64,000 nucleotides of DNA from Ruegeria arenilitoris (lineage in GTDB: Bacteria > Pseudomonadota > Alphaproteobacteria > Rhodobacterales > Rhodobacteraceae), in the NCBI RefSeq assembly GCF_013035425.1, contig NZ_WQHX01000005.1, forward strand, positions 62,001 through 126,000. Direction: 5' to 3'. The notes under the pieces are model-generated. The model was not told where the DNA came from, made no database searches, and saw only the letters and a list, made by a program, of their open reading frames with translations. The first letter of the stretch is position 1, and the number at the start of each line of letters is the position of its first letter. Below, piece by piece: positions 34,731-44,904 of this stretch. The position numbers were made by a program, and so were the translations under genes.

Positions 34731-37619
34731 TTATTGCTCGGGTACGAGGATTTCGCGTTTACCGACATGATTTGCCGAGGAAACAACACCTTCGTCTTCC
34801 ATTTGCTCTACTAGCCGCGCTGCCTTGTTGTAACCAATGGCGAGTTTTCGCTGAATGTAAGAGGTCGAGCATTTGCGATCCTTGATCACAATGGCCACCG
34901 CTTGATCATAAAGGGCATCTTCTCCACCCGTATTTCCACCTGTATTCAGCCCAAGAACGGCGTCAATGTTGTCGGCCTTTTCTTCCGTCGGACCATCCAC
35001 GACTCCACCGACGTAATCCGGCGGACCGTATTGTTTGAGGTGGTTGACGATTTCCTCGACTTCTTCGTCCGAAACAAACGGGCCGTGGCAACGGGTGATC
35101 TTGGCACCACCGGCCATGTATAACATGTCACCCTGACCCAATAGTTGTTCGGCACCCATTTCGCCAAGGATGGTGCGGCTATCGACCTTTGAGGTCACCT
35201 GAAATGAAATCCGGGTCGGGAAGTTTGCCTTGATCGTACCGGTGATTACATCAACCGACGGGCGCTGCGTCGCCATAATCAGGTGAATACCAGAGGCCCG
35301 CGCCATCTGCGCCAGACGCTGGATGCAAGCTTCGATTTCCTTGCCAGCAACCATCATAAGGTCGGCCATTTCGTCCACAATTACGACGATATAAGGCATC
35401 GCCTCAGGCGCGAATTCTTCGGTTTCGAAAACTGGCTCACCGGTTTCGTCATCGAACCCGGTTTGAACAGTCCGGCTGAACAACTCACCTTTTGCCAGCG
35501 CGTCCTTAACCCGACCGTTGTAACCGGCAATGTTGCGAACACCCATCTTGGACATCTTGCGGTAACGGTCTTCCATTTCTCCTACCACCCACTTCAGAGC
35601 TACGACCGCTTTCTTAGGGTCGGTTACTACGGGTGACAGAAGATGCGGAATACCGTCGTAAACTGACAGTTCCAGCATTTTGGGATCAATCATTATCAGG
35701 CGACACTCGTCCGGAGTCAGCTTGTACAGCAATGACAGGATCATGGTGTTAATAGCGACTGATTTACCGGATCCAGTGGTACCTGCAATCAAGAGGTGAG
35801 GCATTTTAGCGAGATTTGCCACCACGGCCTCGCCACCAATGTCCTTGCCCAGCGCCAACGGCAGGGCTTGGTTCCCGTCACCAAAGTCGCGGCTTGAGAG
35901 GATTTCACGGAGCACAACCATCTCTCGGTTCTCATTGGGCAGTTCGATACCAATGACCGATCGTCCGGGTAGGGTCGAAACACGCGCAGACAAGGCCGAC
36001 ATCGAACGGGCGATATCGTCCGCCAAGCCGATCACACGACTGGCCTTCAAACCCGGGGCGGGTTCGAGTTCATACATCGTAACCACGGGTCCCGGACGAA
36101 CGCTGACTATCTCACCTTTGACGCCGTAATCATCCAAGACGTTTTCCAGCATCCGCGCATTTTCCTCCAATGCCTCATCACTCAGATGGTGACGCAGAAT
36201 GTTGGCAGGGTTGGACAACAAACCCAGGGGCGGAAGCTCAAAATCAGAGTGCTTTTCTTCAAACGACAAAGCCGGTTGTGCCTCGGCCTGCGCACGGCGC
36301 GACGGCATGGGTGTGCGGCGGACCGGTTGCGCCACCACGGGCTTGCGCGGTTCGGCAACGGGGATTTTCATAGACTGACGTGGTGAAGGGTTCGCCGCAG
36401 AATCATCTTCAAAAACTGAATCGTCTTCATCGTGCCCAAATTCATCACCGTGCGGGTCTTGCCAGTCGTCTTGAGTGTAACCAGTCATCGGCGGCTCAGG
36501 AGGCAGCCCAGTTGATGTCAATGAAGGTTCTGGCGGCAAGTCCCCTGCGCGCTCAGCATTCAGGATCAATGGGTCAGGTCCCCGACCGCGCCCTTTTGTC
36601 AAAGGCAAACTCGGATCTGGCTCCGGCCTCATTTCTCCTGCTGCCACTTTGCGGCTACGCACTGCGGCCGAAATTTTGGACCTGATGCGGTCCTCCCCTG
36701 GCATATCTTCGTAACCTTGCACTGGTTCTTGGGCCAGAAGTTCTGGCTCTGGCATCGGATCCGGGCGGCGGATCAATGCGGGCATACGGGCCAGTAATCC
36801 AGTTTTCCGCGTGGGTTCCAATGTTTCAGGCATGGGTTCATCAAAACTCGGATCCGCATAAGCAAGATCATCTTCGAAATCGGCCAGTGCTGGTTCCGCC
36901 CGATCGGTCTTGCGTTCAGCCCATTGAGCTCTGCGGTCGCGAGCCGCCTGTGCCGTAGCCGATGCCCCACGACCCAGCATGTTCATCAAAAGGTCGTAGG
37001 ACATTACCAGACCCAGCAAAAAGGCACGGAAGCCGCGTTTGACATCGGCTTTGGTGAAACCCAACACGAATACGCCCAACGCCAGCATTCCGATAGCCAT
37101 TGCCAAGGACATCATTTTGACCATTAGCTGAGACGATATCGGCAAAAGTGTCAGCAATGCGCCCATGACGGTGTCACCAAACAATCCGCCCAACCCATAG
37201 CTATGCGTTGCACGCCAAGCATCGCCGGGTACAAGCGTTGCCGCATAGACCGAAACGATTGCGATCCAAATCGGCGCAAATATCAGCCGGGCAATCGCGC
37301 GTTCTTCGGAAAAATGACCGGTGAAGCGAACCCCCCATCCAATCAACACCAACGCAATACCCCAGCTGCCCCATCCGACGATCATGAACAATGGCGCGGC
37401 AATAGAAGCACCAATGCGGCCCATCCAATTTTGCACCGGCGCATCGGTGGACACCATCCAATTTGGGTCATCTGGCGTATAGGACCAGATCATCGCGGCC
37501 GCGGCCATGCCCAGCAAGACCAAGGCAATCCCGATCAACTCCTTGCTACGCCGTTCGATCGCAGCCTGCGTGGTGCTGTCCAATAAGGGGTCGCGATTGC
37601 GCGCGTTCAATGATGCCAT
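34731..37619 (-). CDS. ftsK: DNA translocase FtsK
   Basis: 962 residues. Four N-terminal membrane segments (to about residue 190), a long acidic/proline-rich linker, then the RecA-like motor with Walker [12 protein letters not shown] and Walker [13 protein letters not shown], and a C-terminal winged-helix gamma domain ([21 protein letters not shown]). It pumps DNA at the division septum to resolve the chromosome terminus with XerCD. ATG 37619 (GAGGGC upstream) is preferred; GTG 37637 overlaps the aminotransferase stop as GTGA and is a real alternative. Confidence 0.96.
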   Translation of the reverse strand: MASLNARNRDPLLDSTTQAAIERRSKELIGIALVLLGMAAAAMIWSYTPDDPNWMVSTDAPVQNWMGRIGASIAAPLFMIVGWGSWGIALVLIGWGVRFTGHFSEERAIARLIFAPIWIAIVSVYAATLVPGDAWRATHSYGLGGLFGDTVMGALLTLLPISSQLMVKMMSLAMAIGMLALGVFVLGFTKADVKRGFRAFLLGLVMSYDLLMNMLGRGASATAQAARDRRAQWAERKTDRAEPALADFEDDLAYADPSFDEPMPETLEPTRKTGLLARMPALIRRPDPMPEPELLAQEPVQGYEDMPGEDRIRSKISAAVRSRKVAAGEMRPEPDPSLPLTKGRGRGPDPLILNAERAGDLPPEPSLTSTGLPPEPPMTGYTQDDWQDPHGDEFGHDEDDSVFEDDSAANPSPRQSMKIPVAEPRKPVVAQPVRRTPMPSRRAQAEAQPALSFEEKHSDFELPPLGLLSNPANILRHHLSDEALEENARMLENVLDDYGVKGEIVSVRPGPVVTMYELEPAPGLKASRVIGLADDIARSMSALSARVSTLPGRSVIGIELPNENREMVVLREILSSRDFGDGNQALPLALGKDIGGEAVVANLAKMPHLLIAGTTGSGKSVAINTMILSLLYKLTPDECRLIMIDPKMLELSVYDGIPHLLSPVVTDPKKAVVALKWVVGEMEDRYRKMSKMGVRNIAGYNGRVKDALAKGELFSRTVQTGFDDETGEPVFETEEFAPEAMPYIVVIVDEMADLMMVAGKEIEACIQRLAQMARASGIHLIMATQRPSVDVITGTIKANFPTRISFQVTSKVDSRTILGEMGAEQLLGQGDMLYMAGGAKITRCHGPFVSDEEVEEIVNHLKQYGPPDYVGGVVDGPTEEKADNIDAVLGLNTGGNTGGEDALYDQAVAIVIKDRKCSTSYIQRKLAIGYNKAARLVEQMEDEGVVSSANHVGKREILVPEQ

Positions 37620-37633
37620 TTTGCCCTCGTACC

Positions 37634-38815
37634 TCACGTATAGATGCAGTCGCGTAATGTGGTCAGCCCGCGCTGCAACTCTGCTTTTGGGGCCACCAAT
37701 GCGACCCGAATAAAGGACTCGCCCGGGTTTTGCCCCGGATCACCTTGTGAAAGGTATGCGCCAGGTAAGACCCGGACCCCAGTTTCCTTCCACACCTTCA
37801 AAGCGGTTTCTTCTCCGCTATCGACCGGAAGCCACAGGAAGAAGCCGGCTTTGGGAGACATATAGCCTTGCACATCTGCAAATATTTCATCCGCGATCGC
37901 GTACTTTTCCTGGTACTGAGCCCGGTTTTCCCTGACGTGTTCCTCATCCGCCCACACCTTTGCGGCCGCAGCCTGAAGGGGTAAGGGCAAAGGCGCACCG
38001 GCATAAGTGCGCAATTTTTTTACGTGCTTAATCGTTTCTGCGCCGCCAGCGATCAATCCAGACCGCAAACCAGCCAAATTTGACCTTTTTGACAACGAGT
38101 TGAACAGTGTGATCCGTTCCGGGTCTGCGTCCAGCTCTTGCGCGACAGTCAGAATCCCGACTGGTGCCTTGTCACGGTAGATTTCAGAATAACATTCGTC
38201 TGCAAAAATGCGAAAATCGTATTTCTCGGCCAGGCTGATCAGAGTAGCCCAATAATCACGCGACGCGACCGCACCCTGAGGGTTTGCGGGAGAACAAATA
38301 TAGGCCACAGCGGTTCGATTCAGCACATCTTCAGGCAGGCTGGCATAGTCAGGCAAATGACCCGTCGCAGCCGTTGCAGAAACGAAATATGGTTGAGCAC
38401 CCACCGAGATCGAAGCCACCATATAGACTTGGTAAAATGGGTTGGGGCACAAAATGATAGGTTGCTGACCGTTTTTTTGTTCAGGACACAAGGCCATAGC
38501 AGCGTTGTACAAGCCCTCTCGGGTGCCGTTCAAAGCCATCACATTGGCCTCGGGATCCATCGTCACCCCATAGCGGCGACCGATCCAGTCAGCGATGGAT
38601 TCGCGCAACTCAGGCGATCCCTCGTTCGGCGGATATCCCTGAAAACCAGCCGCGTTTCTCATCACGACATCGGTAACCCAAGATGGAAAATCATGGGTGG
38701 GAGCACCGATTGTCATATGAATTATCTCACCGCCCGGCTGATGATGATCCAACAGAGCGCGAAGACGCGGAAATGCATATGCCGGTAGGTTCGAAAACCG
38801 CTCGGGGAAATTCAT
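37634..38815 (-). CDS. Class I/II aminotransferase, DapC-like (N-succinyldiaminopimelate aminotransferase)
   Basis: PLP-dependent aminotransferase of 393 residues. The PLP lysine lies in [16 protein letters not shown]; the family motifs [31 protein letters not shown] and [11 protein letters not shown] are present. The closest named group is DapC, in the succinylase branch of lysine/peptidoglycan precursor synthesis; an aspartate-type aminotransferase cannot be excluded. The stop overlaps a possible GTG start of ftsK, so the two genes are probably one transcript with lolA. Confidence 0.83.
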   Translation of the reverse strand: MNFPERFSNLPAYAFPRLRALLDHHQPGGEIIHMTIGAPTHDFPSWVTDVVMRNAAGFQGYPPNEGSPELRESIADWIGRRYGVTMDPEANVMALNGTREGLYNAAMALCPEQKNGQQPIILCPNPFYQVYMVASISVGAQPYFVSATAATGHLPDYASLPEDVLNRTAVAYICSPANPQGAVASRDYWATLISLAEKYDFRIFADECYSEIYRDKAPVGILTVAQELDADPERITLFNSLSKRSNLAGLRSGLIAGGAETIKHVKKLRTYAGAPLPLPLQAAAAKVWADEEHVRENRAQYQEKYAIADEIFADVQGYMSPKAGFFLWLPVDSGEETALKVWKETGVRVLPGAYLSQGDPGQNPGESFIRVALVAPKAELQRGLTTLRDCIYT

Positions 38816-38832
38816 GCCAAGTGCCTCAATGC

Positions 38833-38857
38833 CGGGGTCATTTTCGCCCCGTTTTTT
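38833..38857 (+). terminator. Plus-strand-oriented terminator with no plus-strand gene to end
   Basis: CGGGG (38833-38837) / CCCCG (38847-38851), 9-nt loop, then TTTTTT. It lies upstream of the minus-strand aminotransferase gene, in 108 bp holding no gene. It may block antisense transcription; on the minus strand the T run is absent. Confidence 0.5.
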
Positions 38858-38923
38858 AGCAGGTTACAGATCGAACCGGCCCTCGTCCAGACAAAGAGGT
38901 TCCGAATCAGGGGATTGTGGCAT

Positions 38924-40252
38924 TCAAGCCAGTACCAATTCCGCAGCTGCGCCAAGCCTCAACAGGGCCTCCTCGGAACCCGGATAACCCAACAGCATAA
39001 GCCCACAGCTGGCCGTTTCAGTAGGCAACGTAAGGGCCGCCAACCCCATTAGATTTCCGATCCGAGCGTTTCTCAGTGCCAGAAGATTCTCGGTAACGTA
39101 ATATTCGTGGTCATTCATCAACCGTTCCAGATTCGGCGGCAAAATCGGCGCCGTCGGTGCAAGCACGGCGTCAAAACCGGCTGTCGCCGAATCCCAAGCA
39201 CTGCGACATGCTTTCAGCTTTGACCAAGCCGCAATGTAATCAGGTCCTGAAAAAGAGGCCCCTGTTCGAAACCGTTCCAGAATTTCGGGATACATGGCGT
39301 CGGGATTCGCCTCGATGACGTCGCGCCACAAGCCGTAGGCTTGCGTCGTATACAAAACGCCAGCTAGACCCATTGCTTCCTCTAATTCGGGCACTTCCAA
39401 GGGTACGATTTCAGCACCGGTAGATTTTATCTTGTCCAAGGCTTCCGCGTATGCTCGGCTTGGAGCCTCACGTACATCATCCTGAGCAACCGTCTGAAGA
39501 TCTGCAAATCGGCGACCCTTCAGTGACGCGCCGCGCAGGTCAGTCGGATTGATGCCTTCCATCAGGGCCAGCATTTGCGCGGCATCCTCGACGGATCTGC
39601 TCAGCGGGCCTACGGTGTCGAACCGAAGACACAAAGGTACAACTCCTTCGAGACTTAACCGTCCCGAAGTTGTTTTTAGACCAACCAAATCATTCCAGGC
39701 CGCGGGAACACGCACGGACCCGCCCGTGTCGGACCCGATTCCAATTGCCGCCAAGCCCCACGCGACCGAAGCCGCCGCCCCAGATGATGATCCACCGGGA
39801 ACAGCATCTTCGTCGTGGACGCAGGGTGGCGTTCCCGTAATCGGGTTTAATCCGAGTCCCGAAAAGGCCAGCTCGCTCATATGGGTTTTCCCCAGACAGA
39901 CCGTGCCCATGGCCGTTGCGTTGCGCACAACTTGCGCGTCTGCTTCAGGAACCCGTCCTTTCAATAGGGCCGAACCGGCTTCGGTTTCAGTCCCGGCCGT
40001 ATCGAACAGATCTTTCCAGCTGATCGGCACACCATCCAAAAGTGATCGCCGCAACCCGGATTTGACGCGTTCTTTTGCAGCCTTAGCTTCGGCCCTTGCC
40101 CGATCATGGGTCACCCGCGCATAGATCGCATCTCGGTGTGGGTGATCGTCAATCGCAGCCAGATAGGTTTCAGTCAGGTCCCGTGGATCAATCTGCCCCA
40201 TACCAATTCCGCGACCCAGATCACATGCCGTCATGGTTAACCAGTCTTGCAT
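38924..40252 (-). CDS. Amidase-signature family amidohydrolase
   Basis: 442 residues with the full Ser-cisSer-Lys machinery: lysine in VPISWKDLFDTAGT, cis-serine and nucleophile region in PGGSSSGAAASVAWG and GSDTGGSVRVPAA. The closest named relatives are aspartyl/glutamyl-tRNA amidotransferase GatA-like amidases and stand-alone amide hydrolases. No gatB or gatC is adjacent, so it is probably a stand-alone amidase of unknown substrate. ATG 40252 has GGGAG 7 nt upstream. Divergent from the UbiH-family gene. Confidence 0.85.
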   Translation of the reverse strand: MQDWLTMTACDLGRGIGMGQIDPRDLTETYLAAIDDHPHRDAIYARVTHDRARAEAKAAKERVKSGLRRSLLDGVPISWKDLFDTAGTETEAGSALLKGRVPEADAQVVRNATAMGTVCLGKTHMSELAFSGLGLNPITGTPPCVHDEDAVPGGSSSGAAASVAWGLAAIGIGSDTGGSVRVPAAWNDLVGLKTTSGRLSLEGVVPLCLRFDTVGPLSRSVEDAAQMLALMEGINPTDLRGASLKGRRFADLQTVAQDDVREAPSRAYAEALDKIKSTGAEIVPLEVPELEEAMGLAGVLYTTQAYGLWRDVIEANPDAMYPEILERFRTGASFSGPDYIAAWSKLKACRSAWDSATAGFDAVLAPTAPILPPNLERLMNDHEYYVTENLLALRNARIGNLMGLAALTLPTETASCGLMLLGYPGSEEALLRLGAAAELVLA

Positions 40253-40340
40253 CCTGCAACTCCCAAAATCACGCTTTCTCGGGACGGTAGCGACAGGACC
40301 GCACATGGACAATCCCGAAAGGGCACGCATATTGCGGATC

Positions 40341-41567
40341 ATGATAGAGGCATCAGATATCTTAATCGTCGGTGGTGGACTGAACGGCGCTGCCCTGGCT
40401 CTCGCGTTGGCTCAAACCGGACACTCGGTCACCATCATAGACTCTTTAGCCGAGACAACTCGCAAGAATGCCGCCTTTGATGGCCGGTCCTACGCGTTGG
40501 CCTTGGCATCGCAACGACTTTTGGCAGCCATAGGTGTTTGGGAAGAAGTCGTCGCGAATGCCCAACCGATGCTTGAGATCAAAGTGACAGATGGGCACGC
40601 AGGTTTCGGCCCGTCGCCATTCTTTATGCATTTTGATCATGCCGAGATCGAAGAGGGCCCGATGGGTTTTATGATCGAGGACCGGCATCTGCGACGCGCC
40701 TTTTTGGAGTCCATGCAAGGGTTCGCGGCAATCACCCGGATAAGCGGCAGGTCTGTCACCGCTCAAGGCCATACAGAGGCCGGCGTGGCCATAACATTGG
40801 ATGATGATGCAGTTATCCAAGGTAAATTATTGATTGGCTGTGATGGTCGCAATAGCGGAACAGCGACTCGGGCGGGCATTAAGAGAACGGGTTGGGGTTA
40901 TGATCAAACCGCGTTGGTATGTGCCATAGAACATGAGTTGCCCCACTACGGCATCGCTCATCAATTCTTCATGCCGCCCGGACCTTTGGCCATATTACCG
41001 CTGACCGGGAACCGCAGTTCGATTGTGTGGAGCGAGCGCACGGAAACCGCCAAACGAATTAACGATTTACCTAAAGCTGAGTACCTCCAGGTGTTGCGCC
41101 CGCGATTTGGCGATTTTCTTGGCGATATCCGCCTGCAAGGTGATCGTTTCACCTATCCGCTCAACTTGTCTGTCGCCAATTCATTTATTGACGAAAAATT
41201 GGCACTTGTAGGCGACGCTGCCCACGGTCTGCATCCGATTGCCGGTCAGGGTTTGAACGCGGGTCTGCGCGATGTTGGCGCTTTGGCCGAGGTGCTGACT
41301 TTGGCCGGGCGGCGCGGTGAAGACATCGGTTCAGCCTTGGTGTTGGAACGCTATCAGGAATGGCGGAGGTTCGATACAACCACATTGGCAATGGCGACTG
41401 ACGCATTCAACAGGCTGTTTTCCAACGATAACTCGTTACTTCGAATTGGACGCGACATCGGCATGGGTATCGTGGGATCGTTGCCGGGATTGCGCCGTGG
41501 TTTTGTGCGGGAAGCTGCTGGATTGACCGGGGATCTTCCTAAACTGTTACAGGGCCGGGCAATTTAA
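40341..41567 (+). CDS. UbiH/UbiF/VisC-family FAD-dependent hydroxylase
   Basis: Class A flavin monooxygenase of 408 residues in the ubiquinone-hydroxylase family. The N-terminal [19 protein letters not shown], the DG motif [12 protein letters not shown] and the second FAD motif [26 protein letters not shown] are all present. It should hydroxylate the ubiquinone ring; which position (UbiH, UbiL, UbiF) cannot be told. ATG 40341 was chosen on family start. The last 4 bases overlap the convergent Trm112-like gene. Confidence 0.88.
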   Translation: MIEASDILIVGGGLNGAALALALAQTGHSVTIIDSLAETTRKNAAFDGRSYALALASQRLLAAIGVWEEVVANAQPMLEIKVTDGHAGFGPSPFFMHFDHAEIEEGPMGFMIEDRHLRRAFLESMQGFAAITRISGRSVTAQGHTEAGVAITLDDDAVIQGKLLIGCDGRNSGTATRAGIKRTGWGYDQTALVCAIEHELPHYGIAHQFFMPPGPLAILPLTGNRSSIVWSERTETAKRINDLPKAEYLQVLRPRFGDFLGDIRLQGDRFTYPLNLSVANSFIDEKLALVGDAAHGLHPIAGQGLNAGLRDVGALAEVLTLAGRRGEDIGSALVLERYQEWRRFDTTTLAMATDAFNRLFSNDNSLLRIGRDIGMGIVGSLPGLRRGFVREAAGLTGDLPKLLQGRAI

Positions 41568-41749
41568 TCCAGCTCACGCGCTTCGTCGACCAGCATTACC
41601 GGGATGCCATTACGGATTGGAAATGCAAGACCCGCGGCTTTTGACACTAGTTCCTGGCTTTCTGCGTCATAATGCAAGGTCGTATGGGTTTTCGGACAAA
41701 TCAACGCTTCAAGCATATGGCGATCAAAGGCGTGCTCAGGTTTGGTCAT
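41564..41749 (-). CDS. Trm112-family small zinc-ribbon-like protein
   Basis: 61 residues: [45 protein letters not shown]. This is the bacterial Trm112/UPF0434 fold; only one of the usual cysteines is kept. Eukaryotic and archaeal Trm112 proteins activate methyltransferases; the bacterial role is unclear. The start overlaps the stop of the LON-domain gene (ATGA). Last gene of a xth?-cnoX-LON-trm112 run. Confidence 0.85.
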   Translation of the reverse strand: MTKPEHAFDRHMLEALICPKTHTTLHYDAESQELVSKAAGLAFPIRNGIPVMLVDEARELD

Positions 41750-42387
41750 TGCAGCTTTTCCTCATTGGAACCACCGCGCATTGCGAACTCAATCAGTGTA
41801 ACTAATGTTTCTCGCCGCGTTCTTAAACAGGGCGCCTCAAGCAAAGCCTGCTTATCTTCCGGGTCGAAGTCCAAGAGCATTGAAAGGGAATTGACCATCA
41901 GTTCGTCATCGGCGTCTTTCATTGTCTCCCAGTCCGTCGATAATTGTCTGGACGAAAAAAAACGTTCCAACAAAGACAAGAATGCCGTCCGGTCGAATCC
42001 ATCGTCTGTTTCTGACTTCCCAAGATCACGATCAAAGCCGCGCCAGGAAACAGCACAACGACGGTACGGCGTGAAACTGTCCAACTCTGAAGAAACCCGA
42101 AACCGCGAGATGCCTGTGAGCGTAATTAAATACCGTCCGTCTTCAGTCTCAGAAAACTGCGTCACACGTCCGGCACAACCGATTTGGTGAAGTTTGGTTT
42201 CGTCACCTTGGCAGGTGTTCGGCTGCACCATTCCAATCAGACGTTCCTTTGTTTTCAAAGCGTCGTCCAGCATCTGCAGATAACGCGGTTCGAAAATATG
42301 CAAAGGCAATCTGGCCCGCGGCAGCAGGAGTGCCCCGGGCAGTGGAAAAATGGAAACGGTATCCGGCAAATCGGCGGGATGCATCAT
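41746..42387 (-). CDS. LON peptidase substrate-binding domain protein
   Basis: 213 residues made only of the Lon N-terminal (LAN/PUA-like) domain, with no ATPase or protease part. Motifs [30 protein letters not shown], and [16 protein letters not shown] match the stand-alone family. The role is unknown; an adaptor or substrate-recognition function is usually assumed. It lies 26 bp after cnoX and overlaps the Trm112-like gene by 4 bp. Confidence 0.9.
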   Translation of the reverse strand: MMHPADLPDTVSIFPLPGALLLPRARLPLHIFEPRYLQMLDDALKTKERLIGMVQPNTCQGDETKLHQIGCAGRVTQFSETEDGRYLITLTGISRFRVSSELDSFTPYRRCAVSWRGFDRDLGKSETDDGFDRTAFLSLLERFFSSRQLSTDWETMKDADDELMVNSLSMLLDFDPEDKQALLEAPCLRTRRETLVTLIEFAMRGGSNEEKLQ

Positions 42388-42413
42388 AACCCGAGTCTAG
42401 CTCTAAATGGCGT

Positions 42414-43331
42414 TTAGGCAAATATCAACGAACTGAGTTTGCGGCGGCCGTTCAACACGATCGGGTCATTGGGTTTGAGTGAGTCAAATATGGTGAATAG
42501 CTGAGATTTGGCAGCACCATCATTCCATTCACGATCGCGCCGAAACAGTTCCAACAATTGTGCGACCGCTTCTTCGACTTCACCACTTGCATGTAGCGCC
42601 TGGGCTAAGTCGAATCGGGCCTGATGGTTATCCGGGTCTGCTTCTACCACAGCGGTGAGTTCACCAACCGGTCCGGCGTCAGCGGCTTGTTTAGCGAGTT
42701 CCAGTTGCGCATGCGCGGCCTCGATTTCCGGTGAATTCGAGATTTCTGCTGGCGCGCCATTCAAGATGGCCTCGGCCTGTTCTAGGTCACCAAGCGCGAT
42801 ATGCGCGCGGACCAATCCGCCATATGCCCCGGAATGGTTTGGGTCTTCACCCAAAATTGCTGCAAATGTTTGAGCCGCGTCGACCGCTGCACCGTCCGTC
42901 AGCATCTCTTCTGCAGCCTGAACCGCCTCGTCTAACTGTCCGCCAGGGCTTTCGCCACCTGCGGCCTCGATAACGCGGTCTACAAACGCCTTGATCTCTG
43001 ACCCTGGCACGGCACCTTGAAAGCCGTCAACCGGCTGACCCTTGTAGAAAGCATAAACCGTTGGGATGGATTGAACACGCATTTGCGAGGCAATCATCTG
43101 AGCCTCATCAACATTGATCTTGACCATTTTCACCGCACCTTTGGCGGCAATTACGGCCTCCTCAAGCAGCGGACCCAGCGTTTTGCAGGGACCGCACCAA
43201 GGCGCCCAGAAATCGACAATTACCGGAGCTTCCTGCGAAGCTTCGACCACATCGGCCATAAAGGTGGCCTCAGTTCCGTCCTTAATCAGGTCGGTTGCTG
43301 CGGTACTGTCCGCGCCGTTCAGAAGATCCAT
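42414..43331 (-). CDS. cnoX: Thioredoxin-domain co-chaperone CnoX-like (thioredoxin + TPR)
   Basis: 305 residues: an N-terminal thioredoxin domain (IVDFWAPWCGPCKTLGPLLEEA with the redox pair CGPC, cis-Pro in SIPTVYAF) and a C-terminal TPR-like tetrahelical region. E. coli CnoX protects unfolded proteins under hypochlorite stress and hands them to GroEL; its motif is SXXC, whereas this one has a full CXXC and should be redox active. ATG 43331 is preferred over GTG 43340. Confidence 0.88.
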   Translation of the reverse strand: MDLLNGADSTAATDLIKDGTEATFMADVVEASQEAPVIVDFWAPWCGPCKTLGPLLEEAVIAAKGAVKMVKINVDEAQMIASQMRVQSIPTVYAFYKGQPVDGFQGAVPGSEIKAFVDRVIEAAGGESPGGQLDEAVQAAEEMLTDGAAVDAAQTFAAILGEDPNHSGAYGGLVRAHIALGDLEQAEAILNGAPAEISNSPEIEAAHAQLELAKQAADAGPVGELTAVVEADPDNHQARFDLAQALHASGEVEEAVAQLLELFRRDREWNDGAAKSQLFTIFDSLKPNDPIVLNGRRKLSSLIFA

Positions 43332-43418
43332 GGCAATCACTCTTTGGATTCGATTTGGGCCTTATATGCAACCGCCAGACCTAGAAACCAAGGGCAGAAT
43401 TGCAGGATTATTGATCGC

Positions 43419-44207
43419 CTAAAGGTCAAACGTTGCAAAAACCGGTGCATGGTCGCTGGGCTTGTCCCATCCACGCGCGTCCCGAAGCACGCGGCTGGAG
43501 TGACCCGAATTAGAGATGTCAGGCGTGGCCCAGATGTGGTCAAGCCGTCGTCCCTTGTCCGCCGCATCCCAATCACGCGCTCGGTAGGACCACCAACTGA
43601 ACAATTGTCCCTCGGGGATGTCCTGCCGGGTTATGTCGACCCATCCGCCCGCATCCTGGGTCTCAGCCAGATATTCCACCTCGATTGGTGTATGCGAAAC
43701 GACCTTCAGCAGTTGTTTGTGTGACCAAACATCATCTTCACGCGGAGCAATATTAAGATCGCCGACAAGTATGGATTTTTCCGGCTTTTCCGCGTGGAAC
43801 CAATCGCGCATGTCGGTCAGGTAATCCAGCTTCTGGCCAAATTTCTCATTGACTTCCCGATCCGGGACGTCACCACCAGCTGGAACGTAAAAATTATGTA
43901 TCGTTACGCCATTCTCTAATTTACCAGCGATATGGCGCGCATGGCCAAGACCAGCGAAATCCTTGTCGCCCACCTCTTCCATCGGAATCCGCGACAGGAT
44001 AGCAACGCCGTTGTATCCCTTTTGGCCACGGGCAATCATGTGGGTATAACCTAGCGCAGCAAATCCTTCCCTAGGAATCTTTTCCACCGGAGATTTACAT
44101 TCTTGCAAACACAGAACATCTGGCGCTTCTTCTTGCAACAATTTCAAAGCGATAGGCTCGCGCAGCCGCACGGAGTTAATGTTCCAGGTAGCAAGTGTGA
44201 AAGGCAT
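43419..44207 (-). CDS. xth: Exodeoxyribonuclease III (AP endonuclease)
   Basis: 262-residue endonuclease/exonuclease/phosphatase-fold enzyme of base-excision repair. Catalytic motifs: TWNINSVRLR, metal-binding Glu in LCLQECKS, SILVGDLNIAP, and the C-terminal RLDHIWATPDI ... KPSDHAPVFATF with the catalytic His. It incises DNA 5' of abasic sites. It lies 87 bp upstream of cnoX on the same strand. Confidence 0.93.
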   Translation of the reverse strand: MPFTLATWNINSVRLREPIALKLLQEEAPDVLCLQECKSPVEKIPREGFAALGYTHMIARGQKGYNGVAILSRIPMEEVGDKDFAGLGHARHIAGKLENGVTIHNFYVPAGGDVPDREVNEKFGQKLDYLTDMRDWFHAEKPEKSILVGDLNIAPREDDVWSHKQLLKVVSHTPIEVEYLAETQDAGGWVDITRQDIPEGQLFSWWSYRARDWDAADKGRRLDHIWATPDISNSGHSSRVLRDARGWDKPSDHAPVFATFDL

Positions 44208-44279
44208 TAGGGGGATTCCTCTGTCGCAGTTAGCACAGACTAACGCGGTAGATTATCAGGTGCTATCGGAAAAGCTCTT

Positions 44280-44672
44280 CTATGAAGGGTGCCCAGTGGA
44301 TTGGGGCGCATCATCACAAATTTCATACCAACAGGGTTTTTCCGAAACGAATTCGTGAAACTGAACTGTCAAACTGATGTCGCTGTCCAGCGCGTTGGCA
44401 GCTATGGGAAAACTGTCTTCGCTTGACAGAATTTCACCCAAGGAAGATCCGCAAATTGTACAGAAACATCTCCCATACTTGTAAGGTGCGCCCGGTTGAT
44501 ATGTCGCAACCTTGTCTTTTCCGGCAACCCAGTTCAAATCCTCTTTTTTGACAAAAACAATTGTACTGGCCCCGGCTTTTCGGCAACGAGAACAATGGCA
44601 TGTACCCATTACAGAAGGTTTGGTCTTCAACTTGAACTTAACGGCTCCGCAACAACAGCTTCCATCAATCAT
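44280..44672 (-). CDS. GFA-family zinc protein 2
   Basis: 130 residues with the Gfa/Mss4-like cysteine pattern: DGSCCCGAVKF, GTCHCSRCRKAG and CFCTICGSSLGE. Only the general fold resembles the GFA protein at 25207-25587; the sequences are well apart, so this is not a recent duplicate. Function uncertain. ATG 44672 has GGAG 8 nt upstream; the open frame above it has no family character. It stands alone between xth and the terminator of the response regulator. Confidence 0.8.
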   Translation of the reverse strand: MIDGSCCCGAVKFKLKTKPSVMGTCHCSRCRKAGASTIVFVKKEDLNWVAGKDKVATYQPGAPYKYGRCFCTICGSSLGEILSSEDSFPIAANALDSDISLTVQFHEFVSEKPCWYEICDDAPQSTGHPS

Positions 44673-44770
44673 TTCAAGAACTCCAATTTTAATCTTGAGG
44701 AACATTACAAGAACATTTAGCAAGGCACAATAGCTCTCGATGGTCTGCGGAAGGTTCAGATTAGTGCGGT

Positions 44771-44800
44771 GAAAAAAAGAGCCGGGCCAAGCGGCCCGGC
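44771..44800 (-). terminator. Strong Rho-independent terminator downstream of the response regulator
   Basis: Minus-strand 8-bp GC stem, GCCGGGCC/GGCCCGGC with a 4-nt loop (44781-44800), followed on the minus strand by TCTTTTTTTC (44771-44780). It is 105 bp beyond the response regulator stop. Confidence 0.88.
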
Positions 44801-44890
44801 AGTCCAACAGGGAGGTGCATGTCATAACCCGGACATGCGCGGGTTGGGAAAAACCCACTTTTGGATCAAGAGTATCACTTTGATCCGAAC
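44771..44890 (-). ncRNA. Candidate structured 3'-UTR small RNA downstream of the response regulator
   Basis: Between the response regulator stop and the terminator, the minus-strand transcript can form four consecutive hairpins: GGATCAA/TTGATCC (44863-44886), GGGTT/AACCC (44841-44856), CATGTC/GACATG (44818-44837) and the GC-rich terminator (44781-44800). An unpaired CACCTCCCTG, complementary to Shine-Dalgarno sequences, lies between the last two. That is the shape of Hfq-type or anti-SD small RNAs. No promoter was identified; processing from the mRNA is possible. The plus strand has GGGAGGTGC followed by ATG-TCA-TAA, which might instead be a minimal open frame. Confidence 0.35.
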
Positions 44891-44904
44891 CAATCCAGCA
44901 CGAG

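Noticed and set aside
25207..44672. The two GFA proteins as a recent duplication
   Set aside because: They share only the zinc-cysteine pattern; the rest of the sequences and the contexts differ.
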